Source: CAWAPS01 sp963783945
Lineage (GTDB): Bacteria > Actinomycetota > Acidimicrobiia > Acidimicrobiales > Palsa-688
NCBI GenBank assembly: GCA_963783945.1
Contig: CAWAPS010000019.1
Coordinates: 186,001-250,000, forward strand
Length of the DNA: 64,000 bases
Direction: 5' to 3'
The notes below the pieces were generated by a model that made no database searches, had not been told where the DNA came from, and saw only the letters and a program-made list of their open reading frames with translations. Below are positions 17,117 to 28,660 of the stretch, piece after piece; position 1 is the stretch's first letter, and the number at the start of each line of letters is the position of its first letter. The position numbers and the translations under genes are program-made.

Positions 17117-17446
17117 TCAGTCGGTCCGATCCGGCGGCGGAGCCGTGGTGAAGTCGACCACCACCCCACCGGTCGCGTCGGAATGCTCCTGGAGCCACCG
17201 GCGGGCGTAGGGACACCACGGCACCAACGTGAGCCCCTCGGCCCCGGCCCTGGCGACGGCGGCGGATACCAGCCGCCCGCCCACGCCCTGGCCCCGGAAC
17301 GCTTCGGGGACCTCGGTGTGGATAAGAACGAGCCTGTCCTGATCCAGCTCGTAGAGGAGCTCCGCCTCTTCCTGCCCCTCGGCCAGGACGAAGCGTTCGC
17401 GTTCCCGATCGTCGGTTACGGCCTGCGATCCCTCGGCTGGGCTCAT
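17117..17446 (-). CDS. Small GNAT-family N-acetyltransferase
   Basis: A 109-aa compact acetyltransferase of the YjdJ/COG2388 group. The acetyl-CoA binding loop is seen as FRGQGVGGRLVSAAVARA, followed by the conserved LVPWCPYARRWLQEH. Such short GNATs have no known substrate. It lies upstream of bioB on the same strand with a gap of about 95 bp. Confidence 0.85.
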   Translation of the reverse strand: MSPAEGSQAVTDDRERERFVLAEGQEEAELLYELDQDRLVLIHTEVPEAFRGQGVGGRLVSAAVARAGAEGLTLVPWCPYARRWLQEHSDATGGVVVDFTTAPPPDRTD

Positions 17447-17552
17447 GCTCAGATGCTACGTCCCGGACCTTCGATCACCCGGATCGGGGCGAGACGGGCG
17501 TTACCTATAGTGGTCCGGTGACCAGCGCCGGCACCCAGTGAGCTGACGTCGG

Positions 17553-18464
17553 GTGGACGTCGAAGGGCATGTGGATCCGGCGCTGCGTGCTCTGCTACCC
17601 GCCAGCCGGCCGGTCTACCTGGCCGGACGGGGCCGCGCCCGCATCCGGGAGATCGCCGGCCCGCCGCAAGCCAGGACGGTGGTTCTGTTGCACGGGTTGG
17701 GAGGCACGAGCGCGATCAACTGGCTGCCGGTCTTTGTCCCGCTCGGGGCCCGGTACCGAGTGGTCGCCATTGACCAGCGCGGGCACGGACGGGGGATCAG
17801 GGCCGGCCGGCCTTTCCGGCTCGAGGACTGCGCCGACGACGTGATCGCCCTCGCCGACGAGCTCGGGGTAGAGCAGGTGATCACGGTCGGATATTCCATG
17901 GGCGGCCCGGTCGCTCTGCTGGCCCGCCGGCGCCACCCTGAGCGGGTCGCCGGCCTGGTTCTGTGTGCCACCAGTGCGGTGTTCTCGCCCGGCCCCGGTG
18001 CTCCCGCCCCACCGTCCCCGGTCCCGGCCTCCTTCATGTCGGCGATGCGGCTGACGCCTCTATTCGTGCGGCAGTACCTCATGCGGCAGATGCTCTCGTC
18101 GATGCTCGCCGGCGGCGATCGGACTCCTACCGGGCGACTGCTGTCGGCCGAGATAGCCCGCCACGATCCGGTCGCCGTCATCGAAGCGCGGGCGGAGGTG
18201 ATGCGCTTCGACGCCCGGAGCTGGGCCTCCAGCCTCGGCGCCCCGGCAGCGTCGGTGATCACCATCCGTGACACCCTGGTCGACCCAACCCGGCAGATCG
18301 ACCTGGCCGGCCGGACAGGTGCGGCCATCTTCACCGTCGACGGGGATCACGATGTCGTATTGCGCGGCACCGACCAGTTTGTGCCGGCCCTCCTCGCGGC
18401 GTGCGAGTCGGTCGTGGGGCGCGCCCGGTTTCTCCCAGGCCGCGACACAAAGACGAGCGCGTAG
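17553..18464 (+). CDS. Alpha/beta hydrolase
   Basis: A 303-aa alpha/beta-fold hydrolase. The oxyanion segment is VVLLHGLGGTSAINW, the nucleophile elbow VGYSMGGPVAL, the late acid RDTLVDP and the His DGDHDVVL, giving a complete Ser-Asp-His triad. The start is GTG. No signal peptide, so it is cytoplasmic. The substrate is unknown; the overall pattern resembles esterases and epoxide-hydrolase-like enzymes near lipid genes. It is divergent from the GNAT gene. Confidence 0.88.
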   Translation: MDVEGHVDPALRALLPASRPVYLAGRGRARIREIAGPPQARTVVLLHGLGGTSAINWLPVFVPLGARYRVVAIDQRGHGRGIRAGRPFRLEDCADDVIALADELGVEQVITVGYSMGGPVALLARRRHPERVAGLVLCATSAVFSPGPGAPAPPSPVPASFMSAMRLTPLFVRQYLMRQMLSSMLAGGDRTPTGRLLSAEIARHDPVAVIEARAEVMRFDARSWASSLGAPAASVITIRDTLVDPTRQIDLAGRTGAAIFTVDGDHDVVLRGTDQFVPALLAACESVVGRARFLPGRDTKTSA

Positions 18465-18627
18465 CGGGGCCTCTGAATCGGAGCGAGGCGGGAACGCCCT
18501 CACCCCACCGGGGCGGGGTCCGCCGGCGAGGTGTTCCTTCATGCCAAGCGGGCCCCGCGCTACCCCTACTGACGGGCGAGACTGGAGCCGGCACCCGGCT
18601 CGTGATAAGCACCATCCGGTGACACCG

Positions 18628-19563
18628 ATGAACGTGCTGCGGCAGCTTCCGGGCGTGTGCCCTCTCGAATCGGTTCGCGCCCCCGTGCGAAGTGGAGTGG
18701 CCGCGCTGTTCAGCTCGAACCGGTTCCCCGAGGAGCGCTACGACCAGCCGCCGGGCGACCCGGGGCTGTTCGGACCGGACTCGGTGACCTGGAGGGTCCA
18801 CGCCGACGTCTCGATGTTCGTGGGTGGTATCACCGCGCTGATGCTGCAAACGCTGCATCCCCTGGCCGCGGCAGGCGTCGCCGACCACTCGCGCTTCAGA
18901 GAGGAGCCGCTCCAGCGGCTGTCGCGAACCGGTTCGTTCGTCGCCGCGACCACCTACGGCGCGACGCCGGTGGCGGAGTCGGTAATCGCCGCGGTAAGGA
19001 GAGTTCACGACAGGGTGACGGGAGTCACTCCAGAGGGGCAGCCGTACGCGGCCAATAACCCCGACCTGTTGCGATGGGTTCACGTCGCCGAAGTGACGAG
19101 TTTCGTGCGGGCCCATCGCCGCTACTGCCCGTTTCCTGTCCGCGGCGCCGATATCGACCGCTACTACGCCGAGACGGCGATCGTGGCCCACAAGCTCGGG
19201 GCCACCGAGGTGCCGACCTCGCGGGCGGAGATCTCCCGGTATCTGACGGAGCTGCGGCCGCAGTTGGTAGCCGGCCCGCAGGCGCGCGACCTCTTCTGGT
19301 TCATATCGCGCCCGGTCGATCGCGATCCGTTGACCAAAGCGGTGCACGGGTTGCTCATCCAGGCGTCCACCGGCCTGCTGCCGGGCTGGGCCCGCGAGCT
19401 GCATTCGGTGCGGATCCGGACTCAAGACGACATCGTCATCCGGGGGATCACCTACAGCGTCCTGCACGCCCTGCGCCTGGGCCTCGGGTCCTCGCCGGTC
19501 GTCGCTCAGGCCCGCAAGCGAGTGAGGACACCGGCTCTATCGGAGCCGCCCGGGCGGGCCTAA
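18628..19563 (+). CDS. Oxygenase MpaB-family protein (DUF2236)
   Basis: A protein of about 311 aa matching the DUF2236/MpaB-like oxygenase family: WRVHADVSMFVGGITALMLQTLHPLAAAGVADHSRF near the N-terminus with the family His residues, then RWVHVAEVTSFVRAHRRY with further conserved His. Proteins of this family include latex-clearing protein and fungal MpaB, proposed to use a haem or metal for oxidative cleavage. ATG 18628 (or GTG 18619) is chosen because the residues before it are not family-like. It ends inside a 16-bp tandem repeat. Confidence 0.83.
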   Translation: MNVLRQLPGVCPLESVRAPVRSGVAALFSSNRFPEERYDQPPGDPGLFGPDSVTWRVHADVSMFVGGITALMLQTLHPLAAAGVADHSRFREEPLQRLSRTGSFVAATTYGATPVAESVIAAVRRVHDRVTGVTPEGQPYAANNPDLLRWVHVAEVTSFVRAHRRYCPFPVRGADIDRYYAETAIVAHKLGATEVPTSRAEISRYLTELRPQLVAGPQARDLFWFISRPVDRDPLTKAVHGLLIQASTGLLPGWARELHSVRIRTQDDIVIRGITYSVLHALRLGLGSSPVVAQARKRVRTPALSEPPGRA

Positions 19564-19573
19564 GTTCCCCGGG

Positions 19574-19652
19574 CCTAAGGTTCACCGGCCCTAGGGTTCA
19601 GCGGCCCGAGGGTTCAAGGGCCTACGGTTCAGGGGGCCTACGGTTCAGCCGT
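19574..19652. repeat. 16-bp tandem repeat array, five units
   Basis: Units of the form CCTANGGTTCANCGG start at 19574, 19590, 19606, 19621 and 19637 (period 16, once 15). The array fills the gap between two convergent genes and includes the stop codon and last codons of the PPOX gene. There are no spacers between units, so it is not a CRISPR. Confidence 0.75.
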
Positions 19653-20108
19653 CAGCTCCGGCGGAAAGCCGCCGGTGGCGATCGGGCCCCATCGGTCGAT
19701 GGCCAGGCGAATCAAACACTTGCCCTGGCGCTGCATAGCGGCGCGGTACTCGGCCCAATCGGGATGCTCGCCGGAAATGCTCCGGTAGTACTCGACCAGC
19801 GGGTCGAGGGCGTCCGGCAGGTCGACGACCTCAGCTGTCCCTTCGACCTGCACCCAGGGCCCGCTCCAGTCATCCGAGAGCACGCAAGCCGAAGCGACCG
19901 GCCGGCGACGGACATTGCCCACCTTGGCTCGCTGCGGATAGGTCGAAACGACCAGACGGCCGCCGGCGTCGATCCCGCATGTGACCGGCGACGACTGCCA
20001 GCCCCCATCGGCGCGAGCAGTCGACAGGATCACCCGGTGGCGGGGGCGGAGGAACTCGAGAAGCTCGGGTCGCTCGACCGTGCGGATGGTGGCAGTGGGC
20101 CGGGGCAC
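19638..20108 (-). CDS. PPOX-class F420-dependent protein
   Basis: A 156-aa split-barrel flavin/deazaflavin protein of the pyridoxamine 5'-phosphate oxidase superfamily. Visible landmarks are RVILSTARADGGWQSSPV, GRLVVSTYPQRAKVGNVRR and WVQVEGTAEVVDLPDAL, the pattern of the actinobacterial F420-dependent group (Rv1155-like). The electron acceptor and substrate are not known. Its 3' end lies in the tandem repeat array. Confidence 0.85.
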   Translation of the reverse strand: MPRPTATIRTVERPELLEFLRPRHRVILSTARADGGWQSSPVTCGIDAGGRLVVSTYPQRAKVGNVRRRPVASACVLSDDWSGPWVQVEGTAEVVDLPDALDPLVEYYRSISGEHPDWAEYRAAMQRQGKCLIRLAIDRWGPIATGGFPPELTAEP

Positions 20109-20164
20109 ACACCACTTTGGCCCAGGCGGCGCCGGCCGGCCAGTGAGGCCGGCGCGCGATCAGC

Positions 20165-20806
20165 TCACCAGCGTCGAGCGGCGAGGGATGCGAGCACGGC
20201 CCCCGTGGCGGCGACGAGCACCAGGATCAGGCCGAAGCCGAGGCCCTCCCCGCCGGACAGCAGCCCACCGATCGATCCGACATCCGAAGCTGGGGGATGG
20301 GCCTTGGAAGTGAGGTGCAGGACCCGTATCAGGTCGTACACGGCCAGGCCGAGCGACGTGAACGAGGCCAAGATCGCCAGCAGCCGCACCGCGGCGTCGT
20401 CGCTGACGGCCAGCAGGCCCCCGAGCACGAGCAGGGTTATCCCGGCGATGAAGGTGAACCAGCCGTTGAGCAGGCCGGACGTGATCTGGGTACCGGTGAT
20501 GCTGACCTTGTGACCCAGAGCGGTCGCCGTCAGCCAGGCTGTCACCGAGCCGACCATCATCACTATCCCGGACATGAGGACCAGGAACGAGGCGAGGGTC
20601 AGATCGACCGGCGAGGCCTGGCGCCGGTCGTGGCCACCGTGGTAGGCATCGGGGTAAAGAGGGTCGCTCGGGTACGCCGCCCGGTAGGCTCCCGGCCATC
20701 CCGCGGGACGGGGTGGTTGACCCGGAGGGGGACCGCGGTGATCCCACTGGTCGCCGCCGGACCAGCCGCCCGGGCCGTCGTGAGTACCCGACGATCCTGC
20801 CTGCAT
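20165..20806 (-). CDS. Pro/Gly-rich membrane protein with four helices
   Basis: A 213-aa protein. The first 65 residues are a disordered Gly/Pro/Tyr-rich cytoplasmic region. Four hydrophobic segments follow at about 70-90, 110-132, 138-158 and 185-205. No catalytic motif is visible and I do not recognise a specific family. It is on the same strand as the DUF3052 gene, 34 bp downstream of it. Confidence 0.65.
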   Translation of the reverse strand: MQAGSSGTHDGPGGWSGGDQWDHRGPPPGQPPRPAGWPGAYRAAYPSDPLYPDAYHGGHDRRQASPVDLTLASFLVLMSGIVMMVGSVTAWLTATALGHKVSITGTQITSGLLNGWFTFIAGITLLVLGGLLAVSDDAAVRLLAILASFTSLGLAVYDLIRVLHLTSKAHPPASDVGSIGGLLSGGEGLGFGLILVLVAATGAVLASLAARRW

Positions 20807-20840
20807 CGTAGAAACCCCTTCACGTCTACCCGGCGAGAGT

Positions 20841-21293
20841 CTATCCGCGTGCGCTTGCCCCGGGCCGCAGCTCCTTGCGCAGCACCAGCTTCAAGCCCGA
20901 CCAGGTGACGTCGATGGCGCAGACCTTGGTGTCGACCCACCCGAGCGGCAACGCGACGTCCCTGACCGCGTGATCGGTCATGTCGGTCGCCACCCCGGAC
21001 GCCCGCTTGGGCCAGGCCACCCACAGCGCACCGGCCGGAGGGAGGGTGGTGACCAACCATCCGATGTTCCTCGCCAGGTGATCGCGTTCGGTTACGAAGC
21101 CGAGTATCAAGTCGACCTTCTGGTTCTTGCGCAACCCATGGAGCAGCTCGACACCATCGGGCAGGGGACCCAGGGTCTCCTCGAATCCCGGAGGGGCGTG
21201 GAGGAGGGCCACTCGCATCCCGGGTTTGATGCCGAGCTTCTTCGGCAGAGGAGTTCCGGAATATCCGGCTGAACTGGCCACCGTCGGCGCCAT
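20841..21293 (-). CDS. DUF3052 family protein
   Basis: A 150-aa actinobacterial protein of the DUF3052 type, with YSGTPLPKKLGIKPGMRVAL at the start and ALWVAWPKRASGV in the middle. The fold resembles small methyltransferase-like Rossmann domains without a clear SAM motif. ATG 21293 is preferred over upstream in-frame codons because MAPTVASSAGYSGTPLPKKL matches the family N-terminus. Function unknown. Confidence 0.85.
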   Translation of the reverse strand: MAPTVASSAGYSGTPLPKKLGIKPGMRVALLHAPPGFEETLGPLPDGVELLHGLRKNQKVDLILGFVTERDHLARNIGWLVTTLPPAGALWVAWPKRASGVATDMTDHAVRDVALPLGWVDTKVCAIDVTWSGLKLVLRKELRPGASARG

Positions 21294-21452
21294 CCTAGGG
21301 ATTCGCTCAGTGGGGATCGGGTAGTTGCCGGCGGAGCCGTCCGCGCTCACCCGGGTGGGCGGGGGCGGGCCGGCGCAGGGAGGGAGATGGCCACTGGAGG
21401 CGGCCGGCGTCGGTGACGGCTGTGGGCGGCTGGCTGGCGAGCGCACGCGTCA

Positions 21453-21573
21453 TGACCACTTCGCGGCGCGAACGTTCGCAGGAGAGGCGGTTCGCGTCGC
21501 GTTCGGGTCATATATCGACCACTTCGCGTCAGATAGTCCCGTTAACGTAGCGGTGCTCGCCGCGAAATGGTCA
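21453..21573. repeat. 121-bp inverted repeat with 16-bp arms
   Basis: TGACCACTTCGCGGCG at 21453-21468 is repeated inverted at 21558-21573 with one mismatch. A partial direct copy (CGACCACTTCGCG, 21516-21528) lies inside. It sits in the gap between the DUF3052 gene and dtd. Nothing else is recognisable in the gap. Confidence 0.6.
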
Positions 21574-21660
21574 CGAGCGATCAGCCGGGCCCGGGGCCGG
21601 GTCGAGCCTTGTCTGGCCGAGCCGGCCGGGCAGGCGGGGGGCCGGGCCCGGGACTCGAGC

Positions 21661-22098
21661 CTAGGTCTCGAGCAGAACAGTGAAAGGGCCGTCGTTGACC
21701 AGCTCCACCCGCATAGCCGCCCGGAACCGACCGGTCGCTACCTCGGCGCCGAGGCCGCGCAGGGCCACCACGAGGTCGTCGATGAGTGGTTCGGCCCGCT
21801 CGGGCGGGGCCGCCTGACCAAACGAGGGACGCCGGCCCCTCGACGTGTCGGCGTACAGGGTGAACTGGCTCACCACCAGCACCGCGCCGCCCAGGTCCTC
21901 GACCGAACGGTTGGCTAGCCCCGCCTCGTCGCCGAAGATGCGCAATCCCCACAAGCGGCGGGCCAGGCGGGTGGCGGCTGTCGCGTCGTCGTGGTGGGTC
22001 ACGCCGACGAAGACACACAGGCCGGGACCGATGGCCGCCACCACCTCGTCGCCCACGGTCACCGAGGCCGATGCCACCCTCTGCACCAGCGCTCGCAC
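21661..22098 (-). CDS. dtd: D-aminoacyl-tRNA deacylase
   Basis: A 145-aa enzyme that hydrolyses D-amino acids (and glycine from mischarged tRNA) off tRNAs. The active-site motif VVSQFTLYADTSRGRRPSF and the C-terminal NDGPFTVLLET (the GP cross-subunit motif) are both present, and the N-terminus MRALVQRVASASVTV is typical. Full length. Divergent from the OsmC gene. Confidence 0.95.
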   Translation of the reverse strand: MRALVQRVASASVTVGDEVVAAIGPGLCVFVGVTHHDDATAATRLARRLWGLRIFGDEAGLANRSVEDLGGAVLVVSQFTLYADTSRGRRPSFGQAAPPERAEPLIDDLVVALRGLGAEVATGRFRAAMRVELVNDGPFTVLLET

Positions 22099-22252
22099 GG
22101 CGGCGACCCTAATGGCGATGGATCCCGGTAGCGGGGGCGCTCGGCCGGGCGCCGGCGGGCGGTGGCCGCGTTACCGAACCCCCTGGGCTTGACGCGTGGC
22201 TTAAGTAGTATCCGCACGGCGAGCGCGCAGAAACAAGAGCCAGGAGGCACCG

Positions 22253-22678
22253 ATGCCGGCAAAGGGAAGTGCAGAGTGGCAAGGCGATGTGCCATCGGGC
22301 AAAGGCACGTTCACAGCCGGCGACACCATTAGCGGCGAGTACTCGTTCAAATCCCGTTTCGAGGACGGTCCCGGAGCGAATCCGGAGCAGCTGATCGCCG
22401 CCGCTCACGCGTCCTGCTTCTCGATGGCCCTTGCCAACCTCCTGGCTCAGGCCGGCAACCCGCCCGACTCCGTGCGGACCGACGCCACCGTGACCCTGCA
22501 GCGGGTCGATGGGTCCCCGACCATCACCAAGATCGCGCTCGTGACCGTAGCCCGGGTGCCCGGGGCGGACAACGCCTCGTTCCAGGAGAAGGCCGCGGCA
22601 GCCAAGGCCGGGTGCCCGGTCAGCAGGGCTCTGGCGGGCGTTCCAGAGATCACCCTCGAAGCCACGCTCGAAGGCTGA
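22253..22678 (+). CDS. osmC: OsmC-family peroxiredoxin
   Basis: A 141-aa hydroperoxide reductase of the OsmC group. The two redox cysteines are in AAHASCFSMALANLL and AGCPVSRALAG. It detoxifies organic hydroperoxides using a dithiol reductant. AGGAGG-type ribosome site just upstream (caggaggcaccg). The region before the gene has TTGACG and TAGTAT, but only 11 bp apart, so I make no promoter call. Confidence 0.93.
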   Translation: MPAKGSAEWQGDVPSGKGTFTAGDTISGEYSFKSRFEDGPGANPEQLIAAAHASCFSMALANLLAQAGNPPDSVRTDATVTLQRVDGSPTITKIALVTVARVPGADNASFQEKAAAAKAGCPVSRALAGVPEITLEATLEG

Positions 22679-22788
22679 CGTAGGGGGCGCCGGCAGGCTT
22701 CAGCCCCCGGAAGCCAGCCGCCAGGCAGGAATACGGGCCCGGAAAGGGTGGTTGCCCGAACCGGTCTGCGAGAAGGGAACTACTCCGA

Positions 22789-23706
22789 ATGCTGGCTGTG
22801 AGATTCGACGAGTACGGCGACGTTGACGTCCTGAAGGTGGTGGAGGTGCCGAGACCGGTACCCGGAGCGGACCAGGTGCTGGTAGAGGTGAAGGGGGCAG
22901 GCATCAATCCAGGAGAAACGGCCATCCGGCAGGGATTGCTTGATGCCAGATGGCCCGCGACCTTTCCTTCCGGCCAAGGGAGCGATCTCGCCGGTACGGT
23001 GGTGGAGACGGGGTCGGCGGTCACCCGGTTCGCCGTTGGCGACGAGGTGCTGGGGTTCGTCCACACCAGGAGCAGTCAGGCCGAAGTGGTGGCGGTCGAC
23101 GCCGAAAACCTGATCCATCGCCCGAGCAACCTTCCGTGGGACGTCGCCGGCTCCCTCTTCGTAGCGGGAACGACGGCCTACGCGGCCGTCCGGGCGGTCA
23201 AGCCGGTGGCCGGGGAGACCATCGTCGTGTCAGCAGCCGCCGGTGGGGTGGGTTCGCTGAGTGTGCAGCTGGCCGCCGATGCCGGCGCCAGGGTCATAGG
23301 CCTGGCCGGCGAAGCCCACCACCGCTGGCTGGCCAGCCATGGGGTCACGCCGGTCACCTACGGAGAAGGGACCGCCGAGCGGGTCAGGGAAGCAAGCGAG
23401 GGCCACATCGACGCATTCATAGATACGTTCGGCAACGGTTACGTCGAGATGGCCGTTCAGCTGGGCGTGGCTCCGGACCGCATCAACACCATCATCGACT
23501 TCGCCGCCGCCGAGCAATACGCAACGCGGACTGACGGGAACGCGGCCGCGGCAAGCGCGGCCGTTATGGCGGAGCTCGCCGCATTGATCGTGGAGGGCCG
23601 CCTCGAGCTACCTATCGCCAGGACATACCCGCTGGCCGCGGTTCGCGACGCCTATCGGGACCTGGAAGGGCGACACACTCTGGGCAAGATCGTTCTCGAG
23701 CTTTGA
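22789..23706 (+). CDS. Zinc-independent alcohol dehydrogenase/quinone oxidoreductase
   Basis: A 305-aa medium-chain reductase of the quinone oxidoreductase group. It has a GroES-like N-terminal domain (VEVPRPVPGADQVLVEVKGAGINPGE), the SGQGSDLAGTVVETGS block and a nucleotide-binding motif VSAAAGGVGSLSVQLA. The zinc-binding cysteines are absent, as expected for this subgroup. It most likely reduces quinones or enones with NADPH. The 3' end overlaps the small minus-strand gene by about 100 bp. Confidence 0.9.
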   Translation: MLAVRFDEYGDVDVLKVVEVPRPVPGADQVLVEVKGAGINPGETAIRQGLLDARWPATFPSGQGSDLAGTVVETGSAVTRFAVGDEVLGFVHTRSSQAEVVAVDAENLIHRPSNLPWDVAGSLFVAGTTAYAAVRAVKPVAGETIVVSAAAGGVGSLSVQLAADAGARVIGLAGEAHHRWLASHGVTPVTYGEGTAERVREASEGHIDAFIDTFGNGYVEMAVQLGVAPDRINTIIDFAAAEQYATRTDGNAAAASAAVMAELAALIVEGRLELPIARTYPLAAVRDAYRDLEGRHTLGKIVLEL

Positions 23707-23889
23707 CAGGCGGCGACACTCCCTCAACCAGCTGAGCCATCTGAGAGGCACCCAGGCCGGCCCGGTGTTCGCGGCGGGCCGGCCGGTCTGCGGTTCGCCT
23801 CGTTTCGCCAGGCTGCGCTTCTCGGCTTGGCGGCGGAGCTCGCGGCGGTGCTGATCGGCCATGGCGGCAGTTACGTGGTAGTTGATCAT
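23608..23889 (-). CDS. Small basic protein
   Basis: A 93-aa ORF starting MINYHVTAAMADQHRREL, preceded by GGAGAG and placed 15 bp after the GNAT gene on the same strand. The first 30 residues look like a family of short actinobacterial proteins with basic and Glu-rich helices. The later part overlaps the 3' end of the oxidoreductase gene and is less convincing, so the true C-terminus may differ. Function unknown. Confidence 0.5.
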   Translation of the reverse strand: MINYHVTAAMADQHRRELRRQAEKRSLAKRGEPQTGRPAANTGPAWVPLRWLSWLRECRRLSKLENDLAQSVSPFQVPIGVANRGQRVCPGDR

Positions 23890-23904
23890 CGGGTCTCTCC
23901 TCTG

Positions 23905-24567
23905 CTATCCGGCCCGGCGCCCGGAGGGCAGGCCGATCCGGACCGTGTAGACGCTGTGGGCAAAGGTGGTCGCGGTTGACCCGACCCGGGCCAGCAGCGG
24001 AAGGATGAAGTGGTTGTCGGCGGGAACTTCGGCCACCAGGCCGCGCAACCCCAGCTCCGTGCCCCGGCTTACCAGGACGGCCATGAGCGCCGATCCGGCG
24101 CCTTGGCGTTGCCAGCCGTCCTCGACCAGCACACCCACTTCGCCCCACCCGCCTTCGACTATGGTCAGGTTGGCGACCCCCACGCACGCCTCGCCGGCCC
24201 AGGCACCGAAGGACTCCTGGCTGAACGGGTCACCCAGCATCTCGGCCGCGTATTTAGTGACATCAACCCGGCCGTGGAAGCGGCTGTAGCGGCTCGCCGA
24301 TGAGCAGCGGGCCAGCATCGCGGCGAAGGCCTTGGCGTCTGTGGGGTAGAGCGGGTCGACGCGAACCGGGTTGTCCGTTTGGCGCTGGGCTGCAGTTGAC
24401 CGATTCGGAACGTGGTCCCGGTGCTCTCCGCGATCGCCGGCGATGCCAATCAACCGGTACCGGTTGGTTCCGTTTTCCTCGTGCCGGTATCCGTTCATGC
24501 TGAGATCGTGCGCCACTCCCCCGCCGTGCACATCCGGGCCGGCCACGGATTGAGCACTGATCACCAC
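23905..24567 (-). CDS. GNAT-family N-acetyltransferase
   Basis: An acetyltransferase of about 220 aa. The catalytic domain begins near VRVDPLYPTDAKAFAAML; the acetyl-CoA loop is EDGWQRQGAGSALMAVLVSR. The first 65 residues are poorly conserved looking, and an in-frame ATG at 24498 is an alternative start. It is divergent from the large LuxR regulator, so the two may be co-regulated. Substrate unknown. Confidence 0.78.
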   Translation of the reverse strand: MVISAQSVAGPDVHGGGVAHDLSMNGYRHEENGTNRYRLIGIAGDRGEHRDHVPNRSTAAQRQTDNPVRVDPLYPTDAKAFAAMLARCSSASRYSRFHGRVDVTKYAAEMLGDPFSQESFGAWAGEACVGVANLTIVEGGWGEVGVLVEDGWQRQGAGSALMAVLVSRGTELGLRGLVAEVPADNHFILPLLARVGSTATTFAHSVYTVRIGLPSGRRAG

Positions 24568-24637
24568 GGAAAAGCCCCGTATGGGCCACGGAAACGATCT
24601 CGCACTACCCGGTCAGAACGCGGGAGAATGGATCTCG

Positions 24638-27412
<2,775 letters not shown>

Positions 27413-27642
27413 AACCAGGGCGTCCCTGAGTTCAGCGGCCGCGGGCTACAGCGGTGGCCCGGTTCGGCGCGAGCTGCCCGGGACTGCTCGCCGTGGGCAG
27501 CTGCGGCACCTCGCGTAAGAGAGACCGACCATTCGCAAGTGTTCATGTCGCCAAAAGGACGGATGACACTCGGAGACCAACGGCCGGCCTCTCTTCAAGC
27601 TTCGTTAGGCAACAGCCTCTCTAGGGCTGTAGATGAGCCGAA

Positions 27643-28077
27643 TCAGGCGGCGACGGACTCGCTGGCGACGGCCTTGGGCTCGCTGCCACTGGTGATCTCC
27701 ACCTTGCGGGCCTTGGCCTGCTCGGCCACAGGAATGGTGAGGGTCAGGACGCCATTGTCGTAACGGGCCTCGGTGCGGTCACCGTCGAAGGCGTCGCTGA
27801 GGCGGAGGCGGCGGGTGAAGGTCCCCTGGGGCCGCTCCGACAGCAGCACCCGGCTGCCCTCGACGCTCTCCCAGCGACGCTCGGCCTTGACCGTCAGCGT
27901 CCCCTTCTCCACCGTCACCTCGACCGAAGAGGGGTCGATCCCGGGCAGGTCCAGATTCACTACTACCTGGTCGTCCTGCCGGTAGGCATCCATCGACATC
28001 CACTGCTGGTGGCCGTTAGCCGCGACGTTCCGGGTCAGCCGGTCGAAGTCACGGAAAGGATCAAAACGTACGAACAT
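27643..28077 (-). CDS. Hsp20/alpha-crystallin small heat shock protein
   Basis: A 144-aa small heat shock protein, an ATP-independent holdase. The alpha-crystallin domain spans about residues 35-130, with DQVVVNLDLPGIDPSSVEVTVE, GTLTVKAERRWE and the A-x-x-x-N-G-V-L motif seen as ARYDNGVLTLTIPV. The start MFVRFDPFRDFDRL is typical. It has a good ribosome site (AAAGGAAC). The 120-bp upstream region is strikingly AT-rich and shared with the divergent S4 gene. No HspR box is visible there. Confidence 0.93.
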   Translation of the reverse strand: MFVRFDPFRDFDRLTRNVAANGHQQWMSMDAYRQDDQVVVNLDLPGIDPSSVEVTVEKGTLTVKAERRWESVEGSRVLLSERPQGTFTRRLRLSDAFDGDRTEARYDNGVLTLTIPVAEQAKARKVEITSGSEPKAVASESVAA

Positions 28078-28200
28078 CTATCCTAAGTTCCTTTCTAGAG
28101 TTTACCGGCGACGCCGGAACATTCCTAAGCTTAGCAGAAAACTTGATATATATACGCTTATATTTTCTTCTCACTAAGTATAGGGGCCACGCCGGACCTC
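28078..28200. promoter_or_regulatory. AT-rich divergent promoter region of hsp20
   Basis: This stretch, especially 28135-28190, is far more AT-rich than the surroundings (TTGATATATATACGC, TTATATTTTCTTC). It most likely holds promoter elements of the minus-strand hsp20 gene and possibly the plus-strand S4 gene. Exact hexamers cannot be assigned. Confidence 0.4.
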
Positions 28201-28285
28201 CGGTCTGATGTCAGCTGTAGCCCGCTTGGCCGCTCGACCCGGTTTGGCCGGCTGGGTACCCTTCGCCGGCCGAGCAGGGAGCCCT

Positions 28286-28660
28286 ATGGGACAATCGGCC
28301 GTGGAGAGCATCCGGGTTGACCGCTGGCTGTGGTCGGTGCGGGCCTTCAAAACCCGTGGCCTGGCCACCGAGGCCTGCCGGTCCGGGCACGTGGCCGTGA
28401 ACCGGGCCGTGACCAAGGCATCCACCCAGGTCCACGTGGGTGACGTTGTGACCATCCGGGTGGATGGGAGGGACCGGGTACTGGAGGTGGCCCGGCTGGT
28501 GGCCAACCGGGTGGGAGCGCCGGTGGCCGCGGAGTGCTTCATCGACCGGAGCCCGCCCCCATCGCCCGAGGACTCCGGCCCCGGGATCGGGTGGGACCGC
28601 TCGAGCGGGCGGCCGACCAAGAGGGATCGCAGGCTTATGGACCGGCTTCGCCGCCGCTGA
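28286..28660 (+). CDS. S4-domain RNA-binding protein (Hsp15-like)
   Basis: A protein of about 124 aa with an N-terminal S4 domain (IRVDRWLWSVRAFKTRGLAT ... ACRSGHVAVN) and a basic C-terminal tail. It resembles Hsp15/HslR, which rescues stalled 50S-peptidyl-tRNA complexes. ATG 28286 (MGQSAVESIRVDRWLWSVR) is chosen over upstream in-frame codons. The divergent arrangement with hsp20 fits a stress-related role, by inference. Confidence 0.85.
   Translation: MGQSAVESIRVDRWLWSVRAFKTRGLATEACRSGHVAVNRAVTKASTQVHVGDVVTIRVDGRDRVLEVARLVANRVGAPVAAECFIDRSPPPSPEDSGPGIGWDRSSGRPTKRDRRLMDRLRRR

Noticed and set aside
19574..19652. CRISPR-like array
   Set aside because: Units are contiguous with no spacers and no cas genes are present.
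22189..22211. Promoter TTGACG/TAGTAT before osmC
   Set aside because: Spacing is only 11 bp, too short for a standard promoter.
28078..28200. HspR box before hsp20
   Set aside because: No CTTGAGT-N7-ACTCAAG pattern; only one CTTGA half without a partner.
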